Below are positions 16,603-24,720 of a stretch of 64,000 nucleotides of DNA, in pieces. A program made the position numbers and the translations under genes. Below the pieces are notes generated by a model that did no database searches, was not told the DNA's origin, and worked only from the letters and a program-made list of their open reading frames with translations. How positions within the stretch are numbered: position 1 is the first letter of the stretch; each line of letters starts with the position of its first letter. Source of the DNA: Citreicoccus inhibens (GTDB taxonomy: Bacteria; Myxococcota; Myxococcia; Myxococcales; Myxococcaceae); NCBI RefSeq assembly GCF_019039035.1, contig NZ_JAHNZT010000009.1, positions 186,001 to 250,000 on the forward strand, in the 5' to 3' direction.

Positions 16603-16759
16603 GCGGCAGCTCGGGCGAAATGCTGCCTCCTGGCTTCGTGCTCCATCCCATTCATCTCGATTCTCCCGGCGCAGGTCGCCCAACCCCCGTCGCGAACGTC
16701 GAGCCTCGGGAGTATAACACGGTACCGGCCAATCTCAGGCCCGGAGGGGGATACCTTTC

Positions 16760-17305
16760 ATGACCATTCCTTCAGAGAAAGCCGCCACGGAGTCCAATGT
16801 GGACGAGGCGCCGCGAGAGCGCATCTGGGGCAGTCGTCTGGGTTGGGTCGTGGGTGTGAACGCGGAAGGGCGCCTTCTGGTGGACTATCGCGGCAACCTG
16901 GACGGACCGCTGCTCGCGAAGAGGACCCTGCAGGTGACTCCGGCGGCGGTGAAGGATGCCGTGGCCACCCGACAGACAGCGGTATTGCTTTTCGAGGAGG
17001 GGGATCCGCGGCTGCCCTTGCTGATTGGACTGGAGCTGGCCCCCAGCTCGACGCCGCTGCTCGACGCGCTCCTGTCGGAGGACAGTCCCGAGCCACAATC
17101 AGAGGCCGCGCCAGCGCTACCCACCGAAGCCCATGTTGATGGGCAGCGTGTGGTCATTGAAGGGAAGGATGAGGTCGTTCTCCAGTGTGGTCAGGCCAGC
17201 ATCACCCTGCGACGCAATGGCAAGGTTGTCATTCGTGGGGCGTATGTCGAGACGCACGCCTCAGGAGTCAATCGCATCAAGGGTGGTTCGGTTCAGGTGA
17301 ACTGA
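16760..17305 (+). CDS. DUF6484 protein with spike-like C-terminal beta repeats
   Basis: 181 residues, no signal peptide. The N-terminal part (GSRLGWVVGVNAEGRLLVDY to LLFEEGDPRLPLLIGLEL) has the form of DUF6484; the C-terminus (VVIEGKDEVVLQCGQASITL, then RRNGKVVIRGAYVETHASG and NRIKGGSVQVN) reads like the short-period beta-prism of VgrG/gp5 needles. No vgrG gene is in the window. It heads the plus-strand arm of the T6SS island, 157 bp from the divergent ketosynthase-like gene. I infer a needle extension or effector carrier that sits with VgrG or PAAR. Confidence 0.75.
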   Translation: MTIPSEKAATESNVDEAPRERIWGSRLGWVVGVNAEGRLLVDYRGNLDGPLLAKRTLQVTPAAVKDAVATRQTAVLLFEEGDPRLPLLIGLELAPSSTPLLDALLSEDSPEPQSEAAPALPTEAHVDGQRVVIEGKDEVVLQCGQASITLRRNGKVVIRGAYVETHASGVNRIKGGSVQVN

Positions 17306-17315
17306 GGGGGGCACG

Positions 17316-18608
17316 ATGCTGTTCGATGTCTTCGAGGAGCACCTCGCTGAAGCTGGCTTCCTTTGGACCCAATGGGAGCGGGCTCTGGTTTCTCCTGCCT
17401 TCATCCTGGAGGAATCCGCGGCGGTGGAGGAGCGGTTGGTTGCGCATCTGGACGGATTGGTGGTCGCGGGTGCGGCGGCTGTTGAACCCTTGCAGGCTCG
17501 CCTGCTGGAGGGAGAAGACCCGGGCGCGGTCTTTGCCTCGGCCTGGGCGCTGCTCTCCTTGGCGCCCGCCTTCGTCCTGGACGTCGTGAAGGCGGGAGAA
17601 GGGGCGTATTCGCCCGAGTGTTGGGCTGCGCTGCACCGTGCGCTGGAGTTGGCGGAGGGGCGCGAACTGGAGGCGGCCCTCGCCTCGTGGCTCCATGCAG
17701 GAGAGGGGCGTCTTCGTGCGCTCGCGCTCGATGTCTTGAGTTTTCGGGGGAGAGCCCCCGTGGGCGCGGCGCTGGAGTTGTTAGGCCAGTCGGAGGACCT
17801 GGCTGTCGCGGCGGCCCTGCGAGCATTGCGGCCTTCGGCCCGGAGTTCGCCTCCTCGGGAGCTTGGGGTGCTCCTGAAGGAGACGCGTCCCGAGATCCGA
17901 CGGGCTGCCGTGGATGCGGGGCTGATGTTTGGGCTGAGTGAAGCCTTGGCGGCGACCCGCGCGGATGCTGTTTCGGGGACGGGGGCGGTCCGCAAGAGTG
18001 CCTGGACGTTGCTGGCGCTGATGGGCGAGGCGCGCGACCTCGAGCGGCTGAGCTCACTCACGACAGACGTGGCCAGCCGCGAGGATGCCCTCTGGGCGTT
18101 GGGATACAGCGGGCGCAGAGACGCCGCGGACGCGTGCGTGGTAGCCATGGCCGGACCGACGCGTGTGGCTCAGCTCGCGGGAGAGGCCTTTGCGGCCATC
18201 ACGGGACTCGTATTGGAGGGGGCCTACGTGATGGAGGAGGACGCCGCTGAAGATGCATTGCCTCCGCTGGAAGAGGATGACCTGGATGCAGACCTATCCC
18301 TTCGCCCGGAGGACGCTCTTCCTCGACCCAATCCCGAGGCGGTCGCACACTGGTGGCAGGTGAATCGAAAGGACTTCGTGCCGGGGTCCCGATACCTGAG
18401 AGGGCACGTGTTCACGGGCGCGCGATTGCTGGACGCGCTGACCCACGAACCGATGCGGCGGCGGCAGGTGCATGCCTGGGAGCTGATGCTGCGGACCCGG
18501 GGGGCTTGGCATGTCGAGGTGCGAGAATTCTCCGTGAAGCAGCAGGTCGCGTTGGAGCGCGCTGCGGAGATTCGTGAGCGTCTCCCCTCGTGGCCTTTTG
18601 GGACTTGA
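17316..18608 (+). CDS. TIGR02270 family protein (HEAT-like helical repeats)
   Basis: 430 residues, mostly Leu/Ala-rich helical repeats, with the N-terminal signature MLFDVFEEHLAEAGFLWTQW typical of TIGR02270 proteins, which occur with DUF2169 in T6SS loci of myxobacteria and proteobacteria. The C-terminal third has a conserved-looking block, VAHWWQVNRKDFVPGSRYLR then GRLLDALTHEPMRRR-like residues and an acidic linker before it (EEDAAEDALPPLEEDDLD). It is 10 nt after DUF6484 and just ahead of DUF2169, so all three are one operon. The role is unknown; a scaffold for effector loading is likely. Confidence 0.78.
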   Translation: MLFDVFEEHLAEAGFLWTQWERALVSPAFILEESAAVEERLVAHLDGLVVAGAAAVEPLQARLLEGEDPGAVFASAWALLSLAPAFVLDVVKAGEGAYSPECWAALHRALELAEGRELEAALASWLHAGEGRLRALALDVLSFRGRAPVGAALELLGQSEDLAVAAALRALRPSARSSPPRELGVLLKETRPEIRRAAVDAGLMFGLSEALAATRADAVSGTGAVRKSAWTLLALMGEARDLERLSSLTTDVASREDALWALGYSGRRDAADACVVAMAGPTRVAQLAGEAFAAITGLVLEGAYVMEEDAAEDALPPLEEDDLDADLSLRPEDALPRPNPEAVAHWWQVNRKDFVPGSRYLRGHVFTGARLLDALTHEPMRRRQVHAWELMLRTRGAWHVEVREFSVKQQVALERAAEIRERLPSWPFGT

Positions 18609-18621
18609 GCCGGAGGTCGTC

Positions 18622-19647
18622 ATGTTTCAGTTGCGGAACGAAACGCCCTTCTCGCCCGGCATGTTCTTGTTTCCCGACGCGCAGGGCGTGGACACGGTGT
18701 ACGTGGTGCTGAAGGCCACGTTCTGTCTGACGGACGGACGGCTGAGCGTTGCGGAACAGCAGACCCCCGTCACCCTGGCGGACACGTACCGAGGAGAGCC
18801 AGGGCAGTCGAGCCTACAGGCCGCGAGCGAAGCCCACCTCCTGAGGCCGGGGACCGATGTCTTGGTCGAGGGCGAAGCCCACGCGCCGAAGGGGCGGCCC
18901 GTGGATTCATGTCTGGTTCAGGTCCGCGTCGGCCCCGTGCGGCAGGTCATCCAGGTATTTGGGGATCGGACGTGGAAGGGGGGATGGGTTTCACCGAGCC
19001 CCTCGACCCCTGAGCCCTTCGCCGTGATGCCCCTCATCTGGGAGCGTGCCTTTGGTGGCACGGTCAGTGCCGGGCAGGCGCAGATGGATGCCGAAACGCG
19101 CAACCCCGTGGGACAAGGCTATCGGGGGAAGCGCAGGAGCGCGGACATGGTGGGGCGCGCATTGCCCAACCTGGAGAATCCTCGCCAACTGATTCGCTCT
19201 ACCGCGGATGCCCCCGCGCCCGTCGGACTGGGGCCTGTTTCGCCATCATGGGAGCCACGCAAGTCATTGGCAGGGACCTACGATGACGCATGGCAGACGC
19301 AGCGTGCGCCGTATCTCCCCCGCGATTTCCGAGCGGAGTTCTTTCGCGCATCACCTCCCGCGTTGAGCGCGCACGACGGGTTGATGGGAGGAGAGCAAGT
19401 CGAACTGCTCAACCTGTCGCCCTCGGGATTGCTCCGCTTCACGCTCCCGCAGTGCACGGTGGGCGCCACGGTGCGGATCGCTGGCAGAGCGGAGCACCCG
19501 CGACTCCTCTTGGAGACGGTTCATCTGTCCCCAACGGAAGGGCGCGTATGTCTGACATGGCGCGGCGCGGTTGTTTGTGACAAGCGCGCCCTGAAGGTGG
19601 AGGAAGTCCGCTTCCAGTCTCGGGCGATGGCGGGTGTGGCCGCGTGA
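18622..19647 (+). CDS. DUF2169 protein, T6SS effector adaptor (copy 1)
   Basis: 341 residues, cytoplasmic. Diagnostic DUF2169 motifs are present: N-terminal LRNETPFSPGMF, KATFCLTDG, the GDRTW strand, LIWERAFGG, RNPVGQGY, LPNLENP and a GTYDDAW loop. DUF2169 proteins serve as adaptors that load T6SS toxins on the VgrG/PAAR tip. The ATG at 18622 is chosen because GGAGG lies 6-10 nt before it. It is the third gene of the plus-strand arm, and I infer that it loads the AHH nuclease. Confidence 0.88.
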   Translation: MFQLRNETPFSPGMFLFPDAQGVDTVYVVLKATFCLTDGRLSVAEQQTPVTLADTYRGEPGQSSLQAASEAHLLRPGTDVLVEGEAHAPKGRPVDSCLVQVRVGPVRQVIQVFGDRTWKGGWVSPSPSTPEPFAVMPLIWERAFGGTVSAGQAQMDAETRNPVGQGYRGKRRSADMVGRALPNLENPRQLIRSTADAPAPVGLGPVSPSWEPRKSLAGTYDDAWQTQRAPYLPRDFRAEFFRASPPALSAHDGLMGGEQVELLNLSPSGLLRFTLPQCTVGATVRIAGRAEHPRLLLETVHLSPTEGRVCLTWRGAVVCDKRALKVEEVRFQSRAMAGVAA

Positions 19648-19668
19648 GCCGCCGGTCAGGCCCTCCCG

Positions 19669-20937
19669 TCACTCAAACAGGGACAGCTCGCCCAGCCGGC
19701 TCATGCCCCATGTATCGATTTGGGTCCCTTTCTGTTGCAGCACGGTGAGTCGGACGTAACGCACGAGCCCAATGTCATTCAGGGGAAAATCCAGGTAGTG
19801 GGGCTCGGTTTCGGGATTGAAGGGAGGGTCGCCGTAAGGGCTGTCTTTCGCGCTGTAGTCAGCGATGGTCCCGAAGGTGCGCCAGGTCATGTGCCGTGTA
19901 ATCTCCACGGCATCGGCAGGCGCCTCCTGGAGGAGGTTCCACTGCTCTCCATCCGCGCTCCCCTCCAGGCGAACCCGCGCGGTGGCCTGGGGCTGCAGGG
20001 GGAAATCCAGCGCGCGCACCACGGCCCGCTTCAGTCGCGCGGGAGCGGCCAGCGAGAGCCGAAGCTCCTGGGTCGGGGATGGCCCCCTTGGATCCGAAGA
20101 CGTCGTATTGAGTCCCACCGCGTCTGGCTTTCCGTCCGTCCAGGGACACACGTCCGAAGGGGAGGGCTGACACGAGGCGCCTCGGCTGACGGGACGGAGC
20201 GCGCCAGCCCCGAGCGGAATCCGGCCCGTGCGCCACTCCATGCGGAAGCTCACGTAGCTGCCCTCGGCGCCCAGGGGCTTGAAGCCCCACCCACCCACGG
20301 ACAGGGCCCGAAGCTGCGCGTCCGGCGCGGCGAAGTCCTCCATCACGTAGGGGTTGGGCTCCCAGGGAGAGGTGACGTCCCACTGGTACCAGAACGTCGC
20401 GCTGCCACTGCTCAGCCACACGCTGGGCCGCGGGACGGAGGGCTCCAGCGTGTCTTCCCCGCTGGTGCCGTCGTCGACGGTGAGCGGTGGCTGGGCGGTG
20501 ATGGGGCGCGTGGGGCTGGGGGGCGCGGGCGCGAAGGTGAGGCGTGGGCCCGGCGTCGCCGCCAGGTTCGCGGCCCAGGGCTGCAAGGGCGGCAGCTCCA
20601 CGTCGTCATCGAAGAGGAAGGACAGGATGGCGCCCTGGCCCGAGGCGTCCAGCGGGAGGGCCATGCGGAAGCGGTACCCCTCGCCCACGGTCTCGGGGGT
20701 GGGGTCGGAGTCGCCCTTGAGGATTTCCAGCGTGAAGTCGCCTGCGTCGTTGGCGGAGATGGACGAGAAGGGCTTGAAGTCCACCGGCCATGAGCCCGTG
20801 GAGAAGTCGAAGCCGTGCTGCGAGCGGTCCACGGCGAGCGCCTCGACCGGGTGGCCCGAGCCATCCGCGTTCAGCACGCGGCCGTAGGCGAAGATGGGGT
20901 CCTCGAGATAGCGCCCGCAGCCAGCGGCGAAGCTCAA
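19669..20937 (-). pseudogene. Lipoprotein with discoidin-like domain, start region frameshifted (downstream duplicate)
   Basis: The body is intact and parallels the next gene: GCGRYLEDPIFAYGRVLNAD, a carboxypeptidase-regulatory-like segment, and a C-terminal F5/8 type C-like region with RVRLEGSADGEQWNLLQE. The problem is the 5' end. The duplicate uses GTG to encode a lipoprotein signal ending LAAGC. Here the equivalent GTG is out of frame, because this copy has two extra bases in the signal region, and the only canonical in-frame start left is TTG 20937, which leaves just MSFAAGC. The hydrophobic stretch TLLLPVSLLSFAAGC is still encoded upstream in frame but without a normal start codon. It may be a recent pseudogene, or use a CTG. 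Confidence 0.6.
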
Positions 20938-21036
20938 CAGGGAGACGGGCAGCAGCAGAGTCGGAGGGTGGACACGATGGAGCTACAACACCGTATCCGC
21001 CTCGGGGTGTCCCTCGCTCCCCGCGACACGAACCCG

Positions 21037-22323
21037 TCACTCAAACAGAGACAGTTCCGCCAGTCGGGTCATGGGAATCATCGTGACCTTGGCCCCCTCC
21101 CGTTTCACCACGGTGAGACGGACGTGGCGCACCGGCCCGATGTCCTTCAGGGGGACATCCAGATAGGTGGGCTCGCCATCGGGATTGAACGGTGGGTCGT
21201 AAGGGCTGTCTTTCGCGCTGTAGTCGGCGAGGCCCGCGAACGTGTTCCAGGCCGCGTCCTCTGAGAGCGGCGTGACCGGCGTCTCCTGGAGGAGGCTCCA
21301 CTGTTCTCCATCCGCGCTCCCCTCCAGGAGCACCTGCACCGTGGTCTTGTAGGCCGGGATGAAATCCAGCGCGCGCACCACGGCTCGTGTCAGCCGCGTG
21401 GGCGAGGTCAGCGAGAGGGTGAGCGCCTCGGCATGAGGGAGCCGACCCGGATATTGATTGAAGCTCACCACGTCCGCTTTGCCGTCCGTCCAGGGACATC
21501 CGTTCGCGGGCGCGGGCTGGCATGCGGCGCCGCGGCTGACGGGACGGAGCGCGCCGGCCACGATGGGAATCCGCGCCGTGCGCCACTCCATGCGGAAGCT
21601 CACGTAGCTGCTCTCGGCGCCCAGCGGCTTGAAGCCCCACCCGCCCACGGACACGGTCCGAAGCTGCGCGTCCGGCGCGGCGAAGTCCTCCATCACGTAG
21701 GGATTGGGCTCCCAAGGAGAAGTGACGTCCCACTGGTACCAGAACGTCGCGTCGCCACTGTGCAGCCACGCGACGGGCACCGGGCGGGTGGGCTCCACCT
21801 TCTGACCGCCGTTGGTGCCGTCGTCGAAGGTGAGCGGCGGCTGGGCGGTGATGGGACGCGTGGGGCTGGGGGGCGCGGGCGCGAAGGTGAGGCGCGGGCC
21901 CGGCGTCGCCGCCAGGTTCGCCGCCCAGGGCTGGAGAGGCGGCAGCTCCACGTCGTCATCGAAGGAGAAGGACAGGAAGGCGCCCTGGCCCGAGGCGTCC
22001 AGGGGGAGGGCCATGCGGAAGCGGTACCCCTCGTCCACCGTCTCCGGGGTGGGGTCGGAGTCCGCCTTGACGATTTCCAGCGTGAAGTCTCCCGCGTCGT
22101 TCGCGGAGACGGACGAGAAGGGCGTGAAGTTCACCGGCCACGCGCTCGTGGTGGAGTCGAAAGCGTGCGGCGAGCGGTCCACGGAGAGCCCTTCAATCTT
22201 GCGGCCAGAGCCATCCGCGTTCAGCACGCGGCCGTAGGCGAAGATGGGGTCCTCGAGATTGCGCCCGCAGCCAGCGGCGAGGCTCAACAGGGCGAAGGGC
22301 AGGAACAGTCGGGGGCTGGACAC
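21037..22323 (-). CDS. Lipoprotein with carboxypeptidase-regulatory-like and discoidin-like domains
   Basis: 428 residues. GTG start, signal peptide MSSPRLFLPFALLSLAAGC with lipobox LAAGC (Cys19). After it: GRNLEDPIFAYGRVLNADG, a probable carboxypeptidase-regulatory-like sandwich, a Pro/Ser/Thr-rich linker (PAPPSPTRPITAQPPL), and a C-terminal half with RLTRAVVRALDF, VQVLLEGSADGEQWSLLQE and VRHVRLTVVK, which looks like an F5/8 type C (carbohydrate- or lipid-binding) module. A surface-binding role is inferred. The gene and its 5' flank are duplicated next door. Confidence 0.72.
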   Translation of the reverse strand: MSSPRLFLPFALLSLAAGCGRNLEDPIFAYGRVLNADGSGRKIEGLSVDRSPHAFDSTTSAWPVNFTPFSSVSANDAGDFTLEIVKADSDPTPETVDEGYRFRMALPLDASGQGAFLSFSFDDDVELPPLQPWAANLAATPGPRLTFAPAPPSPTRPITAQPPLTFDDGTNGGQKVEPTRPVPVAWLHSGDATFWYQWDVTSPWEPNPYVMEDFAAPDAQLRTVSVGGWGFKPLGAESSYVSFRMEWRTARIPIVAGALRPVSRGAACQPAPANGCPWTDGKADVVSFNQYPGRLPHAEALTLSLTSPTRLTRAVVRALDFIPAYKTTVQVLLEGSADGEQWSLLQETPVTPLSEDAAWNTFAGLADYSAKDSPYDPPFNPDGEPTYLDVPLKDIGPVRHVRLTVVKREGAKVTMIPMTRLAELSLFE

Positions 22324-22586
22324 GATTTCGCTGCAACACCGCGGGCGCCTCGCGGTGTCACTCGCTCCCCGCGATTCTTGTCCAGAGGGCCGCGAGCCCC
22401 TCCCTTTCGTCCACGGACCGACGTCCTTTCCACCTCCTGCCCTCGGAACGTGTGCACCCCGACACGGGGGGCTGCCCCCAAGTCCTGTCGGACTGGAGGT
22501 TTACGGGGTGGTGTCCCTACCCTTTTCCACGCCGGATGAAACGCGACCCAGCCCGCGCGTGTCGGCGTGAAGAAGGAGGACGCTCC

Positions 22587-23702
22587 ATGCGCTCGCCCAA
22601 GTACGCGCTGCTCATCCAGGGCCTGGAGCACATCCTGGCCGGACGTCAGGCGGAGGCGGCCGAGGCCCTCGCGCTGCTGTACACGCGTCTGGATGTGGCG
22701 GCGGAGCCGGAGGACCTGCACTACGTGCTGTTTGCCACGGCGCTGTCCAAGCGGCTCGTCGGAGGCGAGGGCGTGTTCAACCCCTACCTGCGCCCGGAAG
22801 CGAGCACGGGCGCGACGGCGCAGATCGACCTGTTCCGCATGCTCGTCACGCACATGCCGCTGGCGTCGGCGGCGGACGCGGTGGCGAATACGGTGCTGGC
22901 GGGCTTCCTCAAGGGCCACGACTCGGCCACGTTGCTGGACGTGGGCATCGGGCAGGGGCGGCAGATGCGCACGCTCTTGCGCCTGCTCGCGCGCGAAGGT
23001 GCCCTGCCGCGCCGGCTGACCGTGGTGGGCGTGGAGCCGAGCGGGGTGAGCCTCGTCCAGGCGGGAGCGGCGGTGGCCGAGGTGGCGGCGGAGCTGGGCG
23101 CCTCGGTGCGCTTCGTGCCGATGGAGCGCCCCGTCGAGGCGGTGGCGGACGTGACGTGGGCGGAGCTGCGCTCGGTGCCGCGACCGCTGGTGGTGAACGC
23201 CGCGTTCGCGATGCACCACATCTCGGAGACGACGGCGCGCGCGGGTGAGGCCCGAGACCGGGTGCTGCGGCGGCTGCACGGCCTGGGGCCGCAAGGCGTG
23301 GTGCTGTGCGAGCCCAATGTGGACCACCACCGCGTCCCCCCGCGCGAGCGCTTCTTCAATGCGTGGCGACACTTCACGACCGTCTTCCACCTGTTGGATT
23401 CGCTGGAGGTGCCCCGAGACGAGCGGGCCGCCATCAAGCGATTCTTCGGGAGGGAGGTGGACGACATCGTGGGGACCGTGGATGACCCGGAGCGCTGCGA
23501 GCGCCATGAGACAGCGGCGGCCTGGTGGGAGCGACTGCGCCGCGCGGGCTTCGCGCCCATGAAGGGCCTGGAGCGCCTGCGGCCCGAGGGCGTGCACCCC
23601 GCGGTGAAGCTGCGGCCCGAGCCCGGGGTCGTGGGCATCACCTACCGCGACGAGTCCGTGGTGGCGGTGCTGTGCGCCACGCCGCGAGGAGGCTTGGGAT
23701 GA
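22587..23702 (+). CDS. Bacterial GRAS-family protein (methyltransferase-like)
   Basis: 371 residues, no signal peptide. A Rossmann methyltransferase glycine loop is visible as LLDVGIGQGRQ (near 117-127), followed by VVGVEPSGVSL and a VVNAAFAMHHI strand. The C-terminal part has the hallmark GRAS motif set: WRHFTTVFHLLDSLEVPR, FFGREVDDIVGTVDDPERCERHE and WWERLRRAGFAP, which match the plant PFYRE region (GREI-N-V-ERxERHE-W-RAGF). Bacterial GRAS proteins are predicted small-molecule methyltransferases ancestral to plant GRAS transcription regulators. The start has a strong AAGGAGGA site. It is coupled to the next gene by an ATGA overlap. Confidence 0.85.
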   Translation: MRSPKYALLIQGLEHILAGRQAEAAEALALLYTRLDVAAEPEDLHYVLFATALSKRLVGGEGVFNPYLRPEASTGATAQIDLFRMLVTHMPLASAADAVANTVLAGFLKGHDSATLLDVGIGQGRQMRTLLRLLAREGALPRRLTVVGVEPSGVSLVQAGAAVAEVAAELGASVRFVPMERPVEAVADVTWAELRSVPRPLVVNAAFAMHHISETTARAGEARDRVLRRLHGLGPQGVVLCEPNVDHHRVPPRERFFNAWRHFTTVFHLLDSLEVPRDERAAIKRFFGREVDDIVGTVDDPERCERHETAAAWWERLRRAGFAPMKGLERLRPEGVHPAVKLRPEPGVVGITYRDESVVAVLCATPRGGLG

Positions 23703-24199
23703 CGGACGAGACCGAGCTGGACGCGCTGGCGCGCCGCGTGGTCGCTCGCTGCCGGGACGTGGGCGCGCGGCTGGCGTTGGCCGAGGCGTGCACCGGCGGC
23801 CTCATCGCCGCGCACCTCACGGACGTGCCCGGCGCCTCCGCGGTGGTGGAGCGGGGCTTCGTTCCCTACTCGCACGAGTCGAAGGTGGAGCAGCTCGGGA
23901 TGTCCCTGGCGTTGTTCCAGACGCATGGCTCGGTGAGCGCGGAGGCCGCGCGCGGCATGGTGCTGGGCGTGTTGGAGCGCTCGCGGGCGGACTGGGCGCT
24001 CGCGGAGACTGGCATCGCCGGGCCCACGGGCGGCACCGAGGCCAAGCCAGTGGGGCTCGTCTTCCTCGCCCTCGCGCGCCGCGGCGCCGAGCCCGAGGTG
24101 GAGCGCCATGTCTTCCCGGGAGACCGTCGCGCGGTGAGACGCGCCACCGCGGCGCGATGTCTGACATTGCTCATGGAGCGGCTCGCCGTGGATTCGTGA
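23699..24199 (+). CDS. CinA C-terminal family (PncC-type nicotinamide mononucleotide amidase)
   Basis: 166 residues, the length of stand-alone PncC. Motifs: LALAEACTGGLIAAHLTDVP, FVPYSHESKVEQLGM, HGSVSAEAARGM and ETGIAGPTGGTEAKPVGLVF. The family converts NMN to nicotinate mononucleotide in pyridine nucleotide salvage. The consensus start motif ESCTGG reads EACTGG here, with Ala in place of Ser. The ATG overlaps the GRAS gene stop (ATGA at 23699-23702), so the two proteins are made together. Confidence 0.88.
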   Translation: MTDETELDALARRVVARCRDVGARLALAEACTGGLIAAHLTDVPGASAVVERGFVPYSHESKVEQLGMSLALFQTHGSVSAEAARGMVLGVLERSRADWALAETGIAGPTGGTEAKPVGLVFLALARRGAEPEVERHVFPGDRRAVRRATAARCLTLLMERLAVDS

Positions 24200-24305
24200 A
24201 CGCTCGCACCTCCCCTCGGCCGCCTATCCGTGGACGACCTCCTCCTTTATCCTGAGTCGGTTATGCCTGCAAAACCGTAAAATCCAGACTGAAAGGAGAG
24301 CCGCG

Positions 24306-24707
24306 ATGTTTCAGGTCGAAGTGGACGGTCAGCACGCCATCGTGGACTTCGTTCTCGATGGGTACGTGCGGGTGGATGAGATGCAGCGGTTCGTCCTGGA
24401 GCTGAAGGTGGCGACCGACTCGCTCATGGGGCGTGAAATCAAGATCAAGGCGGACGTGCGCACGTTCAAGCCCGCGTCTCCCGAGGCGGCGGACATGATT
24501 CGCCGCGTGCAGGAGTACGGAATCCGCTCCGGGGTGAAGCGGGTGGCGGAGCTGGTGGAGAGTCAGATTGTGGCGCTCCAGCTCAACCGCATCGCCCACG
24601 AGAGCGGGACGGACAAGATTCTGCGTCGCTTCTGGCAGGAGTCCGCCGCGCGGTATTGGCTCCTGCACGGCGACGAAGAAGGCGCGAGCGCCTCGTCGGA
24701 GCTGTGA
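24306..24707 (+). CDS. Small cytoplasmic protein, weakly STAS-like, function unknown
   Basis: 133 residues, no signal peptide or TM segment. The alternation of short strands and helices (MFQVEVDGQHAIVDFVLDGY, then EIKIKADVRTFKPASPEAADMI, then VKRVAELVESQIVALQLNRI) recalls the single-domain STAS-like proteins that are common in myxobacteria, but I cannot see a defining motif. AAAGGAGAG precedes the ATG. It is convergent with the next gene, 13 bp apart. Confidence 0.6.
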   Translation: MFQVEVDGQHAIVDFVLDGYVRVDEMQRFVLELKVATDSLMGREIKIKADVRTFKPASPEAADMIRRVQEYGIRSGVKRVAELVESQIVALQLNRIAHESGTDKILRRFWQESAARYWLLHGDEEGASASSEL

Positions 24708-24720
24708 CCGGCGTGCGGGC

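Larger units (their letters stand above)
19669..22375 (-). repeat. Tandem duplication of a lipoprotein gene (unit about 1.35 kb)
   Basis: The two lipoprotein genes align along their full length, and the similarity continues into the 5' flank, for example the CTCGCTCCCCGCGA stretch at about 21012-21025 and about 22361-22374. The most similar part encodes the middle of the proteins (about 20230-20760 against 21585-22060). The C-terminal thirds are more diverged. Confidence 0.8.

Noticed and set aside
16713-16718. TATAAC as a -10 promoter element for the DUF6484 operon
   Set aside because: The spacing to the ATG is plausible, but no -35 element is recognisable at 16-18 bp upstream, so a single AT-rich hexamer is not enough.
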